This document shows, piece after piece, positions 23,776 to 35,159 of a DNA stretch of 64,000 bases. Within the stretch, counting starts at the first letter, position 1. The number at the start of each line of letters is the position of its first letter. The notes beneath the pieces were generated by a model that saw nothing but the letters and a program-made list of their open reading frames with translations, searched no databases and was not told where the DNA came from. The translations under genes and the position numbers were made by a program. Origin of the DNA: Fragum whitleyi (Eukaryota; Mollusca; Bivalvia; Cardiida; Cardiidae); contig OX411547.1 of the NCBI GenBank assembly GCA_948146395.1, positions 58,669,066-58,733,065 of the forward strand, in the 5' to 3' direction.

Positions 23776-25103
23776 CGATTTCCTCGTGAAACGACTCCTC
23801 TAGTGCAGAGTGAGTGTACCTCATCCATATCCTGTAAGAAATTTAATTACGATGATTTTCACGGTGGATAAACCCACGTGACTTTTGGGAAGCGTTTACA
23901 CCGAAAAAATCGTCCGCTTTAAGATATGTTTTGTTTAATTTCTCAGCCTATATCAGAGACATTTGAGTGTACGGAACGCGCATTTGAGATGACTATCGCC
24001 GTTTGTAACTCACTCTGTTCCGAATCCCGTGGTTTCTTCAAACATTCAAGCGAAAAAAATTTCCGTGTGGACGCTTTCCAAAAGTCACGTGGGTTACCAA
24101 CCGTGATTATGAACAACACTAAGTAAAATGTGCTTTAAGGGGGTTTGTGCTAAAGCCTGGCTAACTAGTGCCACCCGGGAGGGCTAAGGATAGATTCATG
24201 CGAGAATCAATGCCATTGAGGTTGAAGGTCTACCAATTTTGGTTTTGAAAACATATGTCGACACCCTTGACCACATATACATGTATGAGATACACGTATA
24301 TCTTATACACGAAAGTGAGAGCAGCAGTATATAAAGGCAGTATGGCAGATTTATGTCTTATTTATGTAACAATATTACATGTACATGTAATATTTTAAAT
24401 ACAAAAAGGCATCAATTGGTGAAAATTAAGCTGGTAAGTTTAAAACATTTCAGTAATGCAGCCAGAGTTTTGAACCTGCACACTTCCAAGTTTATATGTT
24501 AATATAAAGTAAGCCCATATATAAAATCGTGTTTTCGCTATTAGTTTTTGTCGCGAGTAACCAAATGCTTGCAAAAAACTAACAAATAATGCATTTCCTA
24601 TAAATAATGTAAGTTCCAAACCGGACCTACCCTCGTTTCCCAACCGGTCATCGATAAATTTTAGGCGGTTTCCTAACCGTACACTCCGACAGTAGGGTGG
24701 TTCAAATAATCGAACGGTTACAAGCAATATAAGAATGCTCCAAGCTTACAATTTGCACAGATGTGTTCAAAAATGAACAGTGATTTCGTGAGGTTATTAT
24801 TATTTTTCAAGAACAGGTGAAAGTATGAGAAAACTGTTGTTTTTTAACGTAATGTTGACAAGTCGATCATTTCGAGAACTAAAATCGTTGTTAACTCAGC
24901 CATCTGTGGATGTTTTTCGCCGCGATTTTCAGTAAATTGTTGTTTGTACGTGTGTAATCCATTTCAATTTTACTTGATATTTCTAAACTTGAAGAAAAGA
25001 CAAAAACGTACCTTATTTAACACTGCGTCCAGTTCGAATCGATGGGTTCCGCCATTGTTTCCGTTTACAAACATTACGCTACCGGTGTAGATGGGATACA
25101 GTG

Positions 25104-25108
25104 GGCTA
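25104..25108. repeat. 5-bp target duplication GGCTA (right)
   Basis: Identical to 19996-20000, which precedes CACTG. Removing 20001-25108 restores a continuous foldback right arm. Confidence 0.85.
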
Positions 25109-25143
25109 ACTCGGGTCGAAACCGAGTCCGATATGAACTTACC
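25109..25143. repeat. Foldback element, right arm, part 2
   Basis: ACTCGGGTCGAAACCGAGTC through GATATGAACTTACCC is the inverse of 18594-18628. Confidence 0.85.
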
Positions 25144-25254
25144 CAATGTGTTTGGTGGATATGTACCTTTGGGGATCAACTTCAGACAATAATTGAGAAC
25201 TGTTTTTAAACAGTCTTCATTTCTTTTCTGAATTTGATTTCGAGAGGTTCCTAC

Positions 25255-25283
25255 GGACTCTCATCAAATAGATATGAGAGTCC
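25255..25283. repeat. Short hairpin
   Basis: GGACTCTCAT and ATGAGAGTCC around a 9-nt loop. No known role. Confidence 0.6.
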
Positions 25284-25506
25284 ACGCTACTCATTTGTGA
25301 GTCTCAGACTCCCTCTGTCTGAATTTGTATGTTCGAACCCTCTTAACAGAAATTCTGAATCCGCCATTGTAATGTGTTGATGAAGAAACATAAGAGGGAG
25401 ACGCGGGAAAACTGCTATCGTTTACTAATTTGGATGTAAAATTGTTCTTTGATTATTCGCTTTAATTTGTATTATCATTTACCAGTCAGGCGAAAGGGGG
25501 TCATCT

Positions 25507-25755
25507 GGCCTGTGCGTAAAGCGTCTCGACCATAGTCAGACTGCGCAAATTGCGCAGACTGACAAGGATCGAAACTTTTCGCACTTCAGTGATTTTCTGA
25601 AATAAGAATGATCATTCTACCTTCCGGTATAACTATTCTCGATATGCGAACTCTAGATGACCTTTTCTTGATTCAATGCTTTTTTGTTTTTATTTTCAGT
25701 TTTCTTTTCAAAAATTTTATAAAACGGAGTTCCTAGTCGGTCCCTTTTTCGCATA
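25507..25755. repeat. Palindromic interspersed repeat (CAGACTGCGCA type)
   Basis: CATAGTCAGACTGCGCAA and GCGCAGACTGACAAGG form a hairpin at 25530-25568. It is followed by GATCGAAACTTTTCGC and later GGTCCCTTTTTCGCATAA, words shared with 8096-8240 and 49190-49500. Confidence 0.5.
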
Positions 25756-26189
25756 AAACCTTAACATCGTAAAATTGACATTCATTTCGATTAGAATGAT
25801 TCAAAATCATTCGCTCAGCGCTCCAATTATTCATTCTAAACGCTCACCCACTTAGAAACGCTCCTAAATCACTAAAAATTAAAGAATTAACAACTGCATT
25901 GAAAATAAAAATAGGAAGATAAAATCCACGATTTCACTAACGTAATTGAGTTTTGCAAGCGTATTCTGGGTTCGTGAAGGCATAAAAAGCTGTACATAGA
26001 ACCGGTATGCATATTTCATTTAAGGGGGGTAATATATATCGCTAATTTTGTTCATTCTGAACAAAATATGCAATATTGAATTACCTCCCTTTAATTTCAC
26101 TCAAAACTCACTAATTGCACTCATTCAGTTCAATGCAAAATCGTTTCAAAATCATTCACCTTGTCAATTTCAAGATGCTGTTAACTGTA
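25756..26189 (-). mobile_element. TA-MITE copy
   Basis: From TTAACATCGTAAAATTGACA to GATGCTGTTAACTGTA. The internal palindrome around AATTTTGTTCATTCTGAACA is present. The left TACAG is eroded. Confidence 0.85.
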
Positions 26190-26225
26190 TCTGCATGTTT
26201 ACATGTATGAAATATATATAATTCA

Positions 26226-26490
26226 CAGTGCTCGTTGGACAATCGTTCAAAAAATCTCCGGGTTCGAATCTCGACGGCGGTATTCATCCTTACTAACTAC
26301 TTGTCTGACACTAATGGATTGATAAACGTAGACCAAAGTGGGATAGTAAATAGCAGCTGGAGGCTATAATTAGATGTATGGTAGGAACAGTGTGAGAAAT
26401 ACCAGGGATCCATTGTTAGGTGCTCCAGTCGCCGCAATATAGGTGCAAGATTTTTGAAAGTAGCCTAAAACCCCATTCAAACAAATCAGG
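26226..26490 (+). mobile_element. Diverged SINE copy
   Basis: GGGTTCGAATCTCGACGGCG (B box and end of head), GGATTGATAAACGTAGACC, GGTGCTCCAGTCGCCGCAAT and CCCCATTCAAACAAATCA correspond to successive parts of the SINE at 8427. The 5' head is degraded. Confidence 0.75.
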
Positions 26491-26917
26491 CTGCAAGCCT
26501 AAGCTTGTTCCGAATGCCTTAGTTAAAGGGTAGTTCCTGTAAGAAACACGTATCATTTCTTGATCTAAAAACTTCTATAATTTAAATGAATAAAATACAC
26601 TTGTATTTCAAACTTCACAACCTCATTTTTGTTCATGGTAGATTTGGATAGACTTTTTCTGTCTGGAGAAACTCGTACTTTTTCTTTTGAAACTTTTTTT
26701 TCAATTGTTTTTAACTCTTTTTTCAATTGCTTTTCATAAAAAACTCGTGTGCATGCCAAATAATCGCATTTGCATTAATTTTAATTATTATGCCATGGTT
26801 CTTTGACGCTGTTTGTCCCAAACTTTGACTTTCAGGAGACCTGCTGAATGTAAATTTTGTTTAAACAAATATCCCTTTTTCTCGCCAAGTCGACATGTTC
26901 CCCCAAAGATTGCTTCC

Positions 26918-28396
26918 ACAACTAGAGGCCTGATTCGCTCCACAGGCCTGAATACCCTGATAATGATTATCAGAGGATGATAAGGCTGTTAAAAATAAGG
27001 ATCATTCCAGTAAAATTTGTTTGAAATCCAAAAATAAAAATTTGGTACTAACATAATATTACTGCATTATATACTGGTATTTTGTACGACAAATTTTGAT
27101 TGTAGATCTTTCCGCTTTTCATTAAACACCACTATAAGGGTGTTACTTCACAATAATTGTTTGTCACCAAAACAAAATTCTATCTAATGATAATAAGAAA
27201 TAAAATATTAAATCCAATATTTTTATTCAGCCCAATGCCTTAAAGTGCAGTCAACTGGGCTTTTTCTTCCCCACTCTGACCTCTTTGTGCAGAGTCATCC
27301 TTCATTCAACTAAACTGACCAATTCTAAGGGGGTATTTCAGGCTCCCTATTTCACCTAATGTTTCTACACATTTGGATTCTAACAAAGCTTATGTACCAT
27401 CTAACCTACAATCTTTACACCCATTAAATTTAATGAGTCTAAAAAGATTCATCATTTAGGTGATACCAAAAGGGTGGTCAAATATTCACTTTATATGTTG
27501 AAATGTCCTCTGCCAATATAGAGCATGCTGTTCATCTAATAAAATATTTTTTGCAGCCTGATACAACTTCACAGAAATAAAATTCCTATGATATTTGGTT
27601 GAAAACCATTTGTTTGAACTTTGAAAACAGTTTGTTTTACCCCATATTGGATATTACACCATAAAACATATCAAAAGAAATGACCCCTGACAATAAAATA
27701 CATATTTTGCATCTGATCACAATAATTTTTTGCAGACTGATAAAGTATCACTAAAGAATCATTTCAGTGAAATTCAGTGGATATCCATCATTTAGATTCT
27801 GAGAAAATAATTTTCAAAATATTCACTATATAACATTTAGAGAAATAAACTCCGTCCATAAAACACTTATTTTTCATCTGATCACAATAATTTTTTGCAG
27901 ACTGATAAAGGATCACTAAAGAATCATTCAAATGAAATTTGGTTGATATCCATCAATTACATTCTGAGAAATTAATTTTCAAAGTTTCCACTATATAACA
28001 TATAGAGAAATGACCTCCGCCCATAAAATACATATTTTCCATCCGATCACAATAATTTTTTGCAGACTGATAAAGGGTCACTCAAGGATCATTCATGTAA
28101 AATTTAATTGGTATCCATCAATTAGAATCTGAGAAAACTCACCTATTACCATATATGGAAATTAGCCACGCCCATTACAGCCATGATTTTCAACCGATTA
28201 GAATTCTTTGAAGGAATCTGATAGAGGGTCACCCAAGGAACATTCCTGTGAAATTTGATTGAAATCCATCCAGTAGTTTCTGAGGAGAAGATTTTTTAAG
28301 TAAAAGTTTACGGACGGACGCACGCACGCACGCACGGACGACGGACACCACGCCATGACAATAGCCCGCTGGCCTTTCGGCCAATGGAGCTTAAAA
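26918..28396 (-). repeat. Interspersed repeat with ~165 bp units, copy 2
   Basis: Inverse of the repeat at 2052: it ends (plus strand) in GGCCTTTCGGCCAATGGAGC and begins CCTGATTCGCTCCACAGGCC. Units start with GATCACAATAATTTTTTGCA at 27715, 27880 and 28045 (period 165 bp), with a degenerate unit at 28196. A CGCACGCACGCACG tract lies at 28318-28337. No coding frame. Confidence 0.8.
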
Positions 28397-28407
28397 TTAA
28401 GCAGAAG

Positions 28408-28474
28408 GCAGACAGTGTATCATAAGATCGGACTGCACAGCTGTGTAGACTGATCTTAGTATAAACAGTCTGCC
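28408..28474. repeat. Palindromic repeat, GACTGCACAG type
   Basis: GGCAGACAGTGTATCATAAG pairs with the inverse ending in CAGTCTGCC. Same family as 19393-19452. Confidence 0.7.
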
Positions 28475-29375
28475 ACACCTTTCAATACAATTGGAATTTG
28501 TCTTGAACAGCCGAGGGGAAGGGTTAATGGCAATGAAAATGAATTAATTGGTCTTCAGAGGGGGTTGAATGCTGTACTTTTTCAAAAGTACCGCGGGTAA
28601 GTATGCTTATTGTAATATGTTTTGGTTATGTGCTTGAGATGTGCATGACATGTAAATTTTGGACAAATATCATCCGTATTCTATACCAAACAACCGTTAT
28701 TAACTTGCTCTAATGTTTTTAAATGTTAATCTATAAGTATAGGAAATTGTTTCTTGTAAAAAACATTGTCAATACATAAAAAGGTGTATTGGTCAGTCTC
28801 GGCCAGACATTAGTATCGGCTACCTGGCGCTAGACGGCCATTGTTCGAGCGCTAATTGCATCCGGGCTCCATTCAATTTTAGTTTAACTAATTTCCGACA
28901 ATTTGATTGCGTCATTTTTCGCAACACGTGCCCATGTCAATAAAAACGTCGTTAGATGACATCATTTTACTACCGATATCTATTTTTCGTTAAATATTGA
29001 GGTAGTTAGCGCTTACGTGATAACTTTTTTGTTAAATACGGTATCATGAACAAGAAATGATTTCCTATCATGGTTACCAAAATCAAATAATTGATTAGCC
29101 GATCAAAATGTTTGTAGCCTAAACAAAAAGTAACTTAAACCAAGCCAAATATGAATATTGAACGCAAGCACGTAAAACGTATCAAAATTATAAAAAGGTA
29201 AATTTCCTTCAATATACAATTGAGTCCATCATGAAATAGACTGTCGTCACTGCCTTTCAGGCATTCAAAATACTCACCCAATCATTCGGAACTCGTTGGA
29301 ATTCGTTCTAAAGTGCTTCGAAATCTAAATGGTTCGTGAAGCAACTCTATACAATGCCTACGTCTTAAGATTGGG

Positions 29376-29815
29376 TACAGTTAACAACATAGTGGAATTG
29401 ACAAGGTGAATGATTTTGGAATGATTTAGGAATTAAATTGAATGAGTGTGTGGAGCGAGTTTTGAGTGAATTTAATGGGAGGTAATCCTATATAGCAAAT
29501 TTTGTTTAGGATGAACAAAATTAACTATAGTGTTTACCTCCCTTTAATAAAATATGCATACAAGTTCTATACATAGCTTCCTATTTCTTCAAGAACCTAT
29601 GCGACACTAACAATTTGAATTATGTCAGAGAAATCGCGATTTTCTCTATCAAAATTTATTTTGAATGACGTTGTTGGTTCTATGTTTTGCAATTGGTTTG
29701 AGCGTTTTTGAATGGTTTGAGTGAGTGTTTGGAATCAATGATTGGAGCGCTGAGTGAGCGATTTATAATGGTTATGATTGAGGTGAATGTCAATTTCACG
29801 ATGTTATTAACTGTA
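29376..29815 (+). mobile_element. TA-MITE, full copy
   Basis: Begins TACAGTTAACAACATAGTGG and ends GATGTTATTAACTGTA. The central palindrome ATTTTGTTTAGGATGAACAA lies within GGGAGGTAAT...TTTACCTCCC. About 440 bp, a good reference copy in this orientation. Confidence 0.9.
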
Positions 29816-29832
29816 TAAAAGAACACATTTAA

Positions 29833-30033
29833 ACAGTTAAAATCATCGTCAAATTGACACTCTTCCAGATCGAAATTATTCTAAATCATTCACTCAGCGC
29901 TCCATTCATTCATTCCAAACACTCAATTTTGAGTGATTTTAGTGAGTGTTTGGAATTAATGAATAGAGGGCTGAGTGAGCGATTTAAAACGGTTTTGATA
30001 GGAATGGTTGTCAATTTCATGATGTTATTAAAT
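29833..30033. mobile_element. Short foldback derivative of the TA-MITE
   Basis: One end (CATCGTCAAATTGACACTC...) and its inverse (GGTTGTCAATTTCATGATG) are joined near AATTTTGAGTGATTTTAGTG, with the internal palindrome missing. A 67-codon frame here is repeat-derived. Confidence 0.75.
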
Positions 30034-30332
30034 ATATTTTTCCAAATGTTCACTTAAAAACAAGTTCATTCAAATTTTGTGAACCTCCAATTCACAGCCC
30101 ACTGTGATAACCCGCGACAAACATCGCGCGTCCACAGGAAAACCGTTTTACGAACACGATAATCAACATTTCTAACAAAGGGAAAATATTGTCAAAAAGT
30201 AGTATTTATGGGAAAACCTGTGTTCGTGGACATTTCGGGGCGGTAGACAAATCACAGGCCATGATATTACACTTGTCCAGCTGTCCGACACAAAACACAT
30301 TAAACCTTTTACGTTGTACCGAACTTAGAGAC

Positions 30333-30498
30333 TTAAAGGTTGTGGAACTGTAATAGTTCTGCAACATTTCGGAATAAATAAATTTTCACAATTTTGACCG
30401 AGGTTTCCTGATGAAAATCATTAGGAAACCTCGGTTAACACTGTTAAAGTTCATTACTCCCGAAACGTTGTGAAACTATTACGGGTCCCTTTCCTTAA
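30333..30498. mobile_element. TTAA-flanked palindromic MITE, copy 3
   Basis: TTAAAGGTTGTGGAACTGTA to GGGTCCCTTTCCTTAA, with the GAGGTTTCCTGATGAAAATC centre. Confidence 0.85.
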
Positions 30499-31268
30499 GA
30501 CAGCTTGAAATTGAGATTGCCAACGGCCTTAAAAACATGAGTTAGAATATGTATAAATTACATGTAATGCGCCGTTAAATGCTTGACAAAATTTTGGTTT
30601 ACACGTTAACTTATGAAAATTGTTAAGAGGAAAAATACAATGTTCACAGAAAACATGGGGGCTCAGCTAGATCCCTTCTTGAAGCTGACGAAGTATCCAC
30701 CTTAGCATGTGATCGTTGCTATGTGGGTTTTGCCAATCAGAGCAGTCTGTCTTGGATCTACATTTTTCACATGGCTAATTTTCTGAATCTAAAAGGATAA
30801 TTCTACCTTATGTAAAAAAAGAATAAACTAAAACTCGACTTCCGATTGTCTTCTGATAGAAACAATATCTTTTTAAAAAACAACAACATAAAATATGTCA
30901 CAAAATGTTTATTAATATGTGTTTTAATGTAACTTAAAATTTAAAGTAAGCATATTTGACCTTTTCCTGCCTATTATACTTGCGTCGAAAGTGTACGATT
31001 GTGATTTTGTCCTCGAAAGTTGCAGTGAGGGTCAGCATTGGTCAAACACATCACAAATCGTCTTTCGTCGTGACAGGCTAGCCTTTTGCCGGACATTACA
31101 AATGTTTTCTCTTAAAGAACAGGTGATTTAGGACCATTGTAATAATCGACTGACCATTAACTGGACAGCCTACAAAAACACTTGAAATGAATCCAGGGTC
31201 ATGTTCTTTTGTACTCCATGTTCAAGATTTGCGTGAACTTGTTTAACGTTTATTTCCTAATATGATTG

Positions 31269-31698
31269 TACAAATAGGAACATCGGAAAATTGAAAAGGC
31301 GAGTAATTTTCGAATGAAAATGAATGAGTTGGATTAGTGAGTTTTGAGAGAAACTCAAGGGGGTTAATAAAATCTTACTAATTTCGTCCAAATTGGACGA
31401 AATTAGCAATATTTTTATATCCCTTTAATCAAATTTAGGTATTTTTCTGTTTATGCGTCTTCATGGGTCGATCAGACACTATAAAATCCACACCGTATAA
31501 CAATAATTTAATCCGCACGATTGAAATGGTGATCATTTTATTGGACCATTTCAAGCCATTTTACCACTCGGAGCGTTTTTTTTTTTTTTATTTACTGAAG
31601 TTAGTGTTTGCGTTGAATGCATTGAAGGGAGCGCTAAGCGAGCGACCTAGAATGCTTTTGTCCAATAAAAATGTCAATTGCACAACGTTTTAACTGTA
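31269..31698 (+). mobile_element. TA-MITE, diverged copy
   Basis: AACATCGGAAAATTGAAAAG to ACAACGTTTTAACTGTA. The central palindrome is changed but still self-complementary (ATTTCGTCCAAATTGGACGA), which suggests that pairing has been kept or restored. Confidence 0.75.
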
Positions 31699-31961
31699 GG
31701 TATATTCGATCCATCACATGGAACGTAAGTATTGAAACGTTTAATTCACACAATCAATCCATATTGGATGCGCGATGTGCGAAAAACAAAGAGTAAGATA
31801 ACATTAAAGGGGCCGTTCACTTGAACTTGTGGAATATATCCTATGAAAAAGGAAGCTTGCATAGAACGGACGCATTGTTCTCTAATTTCATGTCTTGAAG
31901 TGTGCATACATTATGGCGAGCCTTTTTAGTTTCATACCTCGATGGAAAAATCCGATCAGCT

Positions 31962-31974
31962 CCCCCCCCCCCCC
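31962..31974. repeat. Poly-C tract (13 nt)
   Basis: Homopolymer next to TTTAGTTTCATACCTC, a word also found at 42890-42985. Confidence 0.9.
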
Positions 31975-32426
31975 AATGAAAAAAACCCAGACCATTTTAG
32001 GAACGGAACAGAAACAAGCTGTCACCTTTTTGCATGACGGATGAAAACTATTCCATGTGATTGTGTTTAACTAGGTCAGTCCGTCAATCACATCATTAAG
32101 TTTGAAAGGTGAGTAATTAGTAATTAATATCTCATTTACCGTTTAACAATGTTAAATCATAACTAATTAGTGTCTCTTCTTTGGAGCTCATTTTGTGGAC
32201 GATTTATTGACTTTGTCCTGGCAGACTTTTATTTCGGACATTCGATTCAAATTTAGCTCTAAGCTTATCACCTTCCATTGAAAAAAAAACAATTAAAAAG
32301 TCTTAAAAAGTTGACAACTTTCATGGACTCAAGGGTGTGGAATTCCCTCGCCCGACTTGTCCAAAACGAGCTTTTCTATGTGAGGGAAAGAACATTTTTC
32401 GAGGCCACTTGACCGTGGACAAGTAA

Positions 32427-32636
32427 ATGCCAGGACATATTTGGACATGTTTTAAAGAGGAAAATGCTTTGGCTATAAAAATATACATCATTCTATTTCA
32501 CATGATACTCATTGTTGGTGTGATTCTCAAACCAAGTAACTGCAGCTTTAATCAAGCTGACGCTACGAGGTTTAAGACTAACGCCGAAATTTGTTCAGTA
32601 ACCTGCAAAACCCGCGGATTTCCCTGGATATTGTAG
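32427..32636 (+). CDS. Doubtful small secreted-peptide-like ORF
   Basis: 69 codons. The middle has a hydrophobic run IYIILFHMILIVGVIL, followed by a polar, cysteine-bearing tail (C at SNCSFN, EICSVTC, TCKTRG). The arrangement resembles a signal anchor followed by a small Cys peptide. There is no promoter, splice site or repeat support, and a 69-codon frame can arise by chance in this much sequence. Listed only so it can be tested; it is probably not a gene. Confidence 0.15.
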   Translation: MPGHIWTCFKEENALAIKIYIILFHMILIVGVILKPSNCSFNQADATRFKTNAEICSVTCKTRGFPWIL

Positions 32637-34266
32637 ACAAATGTTTTTTTGGATTTTTTTCAGTCTTTTTTTTCTATTCAAATGTCCCCTAGAAAACGTA
32701 GGATCTGTTATGAGATTTTGTTTTAGACAATCCGATCTCAATACATTGCAAAATTACAGCACTGTTATGAAGAAAGGCCATCCATTTGCTAGGTATTTTT
32801 GAGAAGAAAGTCAAAATATGAATCGTTACAAAAATTCATGACGAAGTTATTGCAGCTGAAACATTGTTTGTTTTGAGGTCTCTGGGAAACCTTTTCATTA
32901 TTTTCTCTGAGGGTAGTTATTTTATGACAAGACAACACTTGCCATGTCAAATTAACACGATAAAACAGATCTGATATCGTTAGAAACATATTGTGTTAGC
33001 AGAAAGAAAACATTGTCATTCGGGACAAATTACAACAAAATGATAACCATCTTCTATTACCTTTATGAATCTACATACAATATCTTATACATGTATTAAT
33101 ACGAACGAGTTGAACAAACGTTTTATTTCGAGACCAAAGACAGCCAAACACATAACGTATCTAAATCGTAATTTTATGTTAACATATGACCGACACATAT
33201 TTAAGTAGCAGAAGATAATTTGAATGGTATATGAATGTACAATTAAGTATGATAAACGTTCTTGTAAACTAGAAAATAAATTGCGATACAAACAGAAGGT
33301 GCAGTATCTAGCTCTAAAATTGTTACTAGCCATAAGCCTATCTAAGGTATTATAGGAAGATTCCATGCTGTGATGGAAGATGATTATCAGTATGCTGTTA
33401 TTTGTTCCCATAATTGATATTTTCAAAGGGATAATTTGGCGTTTTGCTATCGTAAAGGCATGTGCATGGTATTTCTAATAACTGCGTTTTGCGCAAATTT
33501 TAGATTCTGATCAGCCTGTTCATAAGAACACAATCTGACAAAAGTCTTCAATAGAAGTTCAGCTACCGCTTTAAAGTTTCTATAAAAGAAGAGATAATTC
33601 TTTGAATATGTTAGGTTGTCCAGTCTGCTCAAACTCTAAACCTTACAGATATGTGAAATGCCCAATAGCATTGAATTACAGAAGTCGAAAAGACCCTTAA
33701 GCGTCGCATTGATATCCCGCAACGAACGTCTTTACTAGATAGGGAAGCCATTTATCAGAGAAAAGTCGATTTACTTTATTGCTTCGGCAGAAATAAAACT
33801 TGATTCTACATTGTTACTGGTGGTTTCTAACAGCACAACCGAAAATTGCCTATTTTCTTTGACAAATCACTTACAAATAACAAATTGCTGAGATAGACAA
33901 TTCTCGACCTTAAATACATAAACATGTAGATGGTTTTATTTACTTGTATTGGACAGTTACTCCAAAAATACATACGCATCTAGGAGTTGCGGGTCCCCCA
34001 GTTTATGTTACAAATTGTTGTGATTCTGAACTTAGGCATTTTACGTTTACTAATAGTCTTTGAACAGAAACTGTAACTGATTTTATATCTCGTTTGTTAC
34101 ATTCTTCGGACGGTCAAATACCAAACTTATCTTATTGAGCCAGTACATGGCACTTCAACATCGAAAATTACCAACGGGGACCAGCCTATCCTGTAACAGA
34201 ATGTAATTAAAATATTCACTGTCCGCCTTAAGACAAATGAGACCTTATCCACCTGCAAAGCTCCAA
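32637..34266. other. Gene-poor stretch
   Basis: Minus-strand frames at 32789-32989, 33085-33426 and 33447-33632 lack domains, codon bias and splice context. No terminal repeats were recognised. Confidence 0.45.
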
Positions 34267-34320
34267 GTAAAGACTCTGGTCAGACTCTGCGGATGCAGAG
34301 GTTGACCTTAGTCTTTGCTT
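34267..34320. repeat. Palindromic repeat, CAGACTCTGCGGATGCAGAG
   Basis: GTAAAGACTCTGGTCAGACT and its inverse ending AGTCTTTGCTT. Related copies lie at 52346, 56338 and 58199. Confidence 0.6.
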
Positions 34321-35159
34321 TGTGCACAATTAAAAACGTGACACCCTGGCTCATTTGTCTTTGCTTTGCAATGATCCCGTTTTCAGAGCCAGTGGGCTCA
34401 TGGGGGTGATCCCTTTCCTTGTATACTATCCCGACTAATTGAAATAGCTCTCATATGGGCATATGTTGTGGTTGCGGAAATACACGATCCAAAAACAAAA
34501 ACAAAAATAAAAAAAAAACCGTCTGTCTTGCAAAGCATCACCTCGGAATAAAGGTTGTATAATCTTTTTTTTTTAATACATGTTGTCATTTTCGTGAGTC
34601 TAGCAAGTTTGCGTACAACTTAATTACCTGAGAATGAAATAAAAGTGTATTGCGAAATAACAAATTGCTCTTTAACGCATGCCGTGCTTAATCGTAAAAC
34701 AAAGGAAATAGTTGAAATTCGTGTGAATTTAAAATGCATACAATGAAATTTGTAATGAGAATTATTAGCGCGCAGGTGTTGCGGACCTTTTCTATAAACA
34801 ATGGTTTGTTATTGTAAACAAAATCAAATGAATATTGGTCAACTAAAATTGGACTTTTTGAGCTTAAGTCTGTGATGGCTTTTTCAACAATGTCTGACAG
34901 TTCACGAAATCGCTAAATTGGTGTTCAATTTTCTAAAACACATTGTTCCGAATATTTATTCAAATCCCTCGTTACATATTCCATTACATCATCTGCTGAC
35001 GTAAACCAAAGTCGTATGATTGGCCCGTGAACACAAATAAATTCATTTTTCCAATGATTATTCATCTAAGACAGGTAATTAAATATCACTCTTTTTTGTT
35101 GAATTAGAACGAAATGGGTGATGTTTCATTATCTGCCTTTGATGTCATTGAAAGTTGAT

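Larger units (their letters stand above)
22415..25103. mobile_element. Transib/RAG-like non-autonomous element, copy B
   Basis: Same architecture as copy A and nearly identical by eye. I noticed one substitution and a few homopolymer length changes, plus 267 extra bases at 23398-23664. It ends GGGATACAGTG at 25103, the exact inverse of copy A's first 11 bases, and is followed by the GGCTA target duplication. It is in the same orientation as copy A. Confidence 0.75.

Noticed and set aside
20001..25103. Assignment of the CACTG element to the CACTA superfamily from its first bases
   Set aside because: CACTA elements make 2-3 bp duplications; here the duplication is 5 bp and the excision restores the host arm exactly. 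CACTA remains a fallback.
20001..25103. Paired identical frames (for example 21242/23926 and 21756/24440) as duplicated genes
   Set aside because: They are in non-coding parts of the two element copies and have no domain; identity reflects recent duplication of the element.
28311..28340. CG-rich ACGGACGCACG tract as a CpG island
   Set aside because: It is the terminal tract of the interspersed repeat and is present in similar form at the other copy.
28590..28605. GCGGGTAAGTATG as a splice donor of a new exon
   Set aside because: The donor is good, but the preceding open frame is only about ten codons and I see no promoter or acceptor.
33085..33426. 113-codon minus-strand frame as a gene
   Set aside because: No recognised domain, no codon bias, no splice or promoter context; length is within chance for 64 kb read in six frames.
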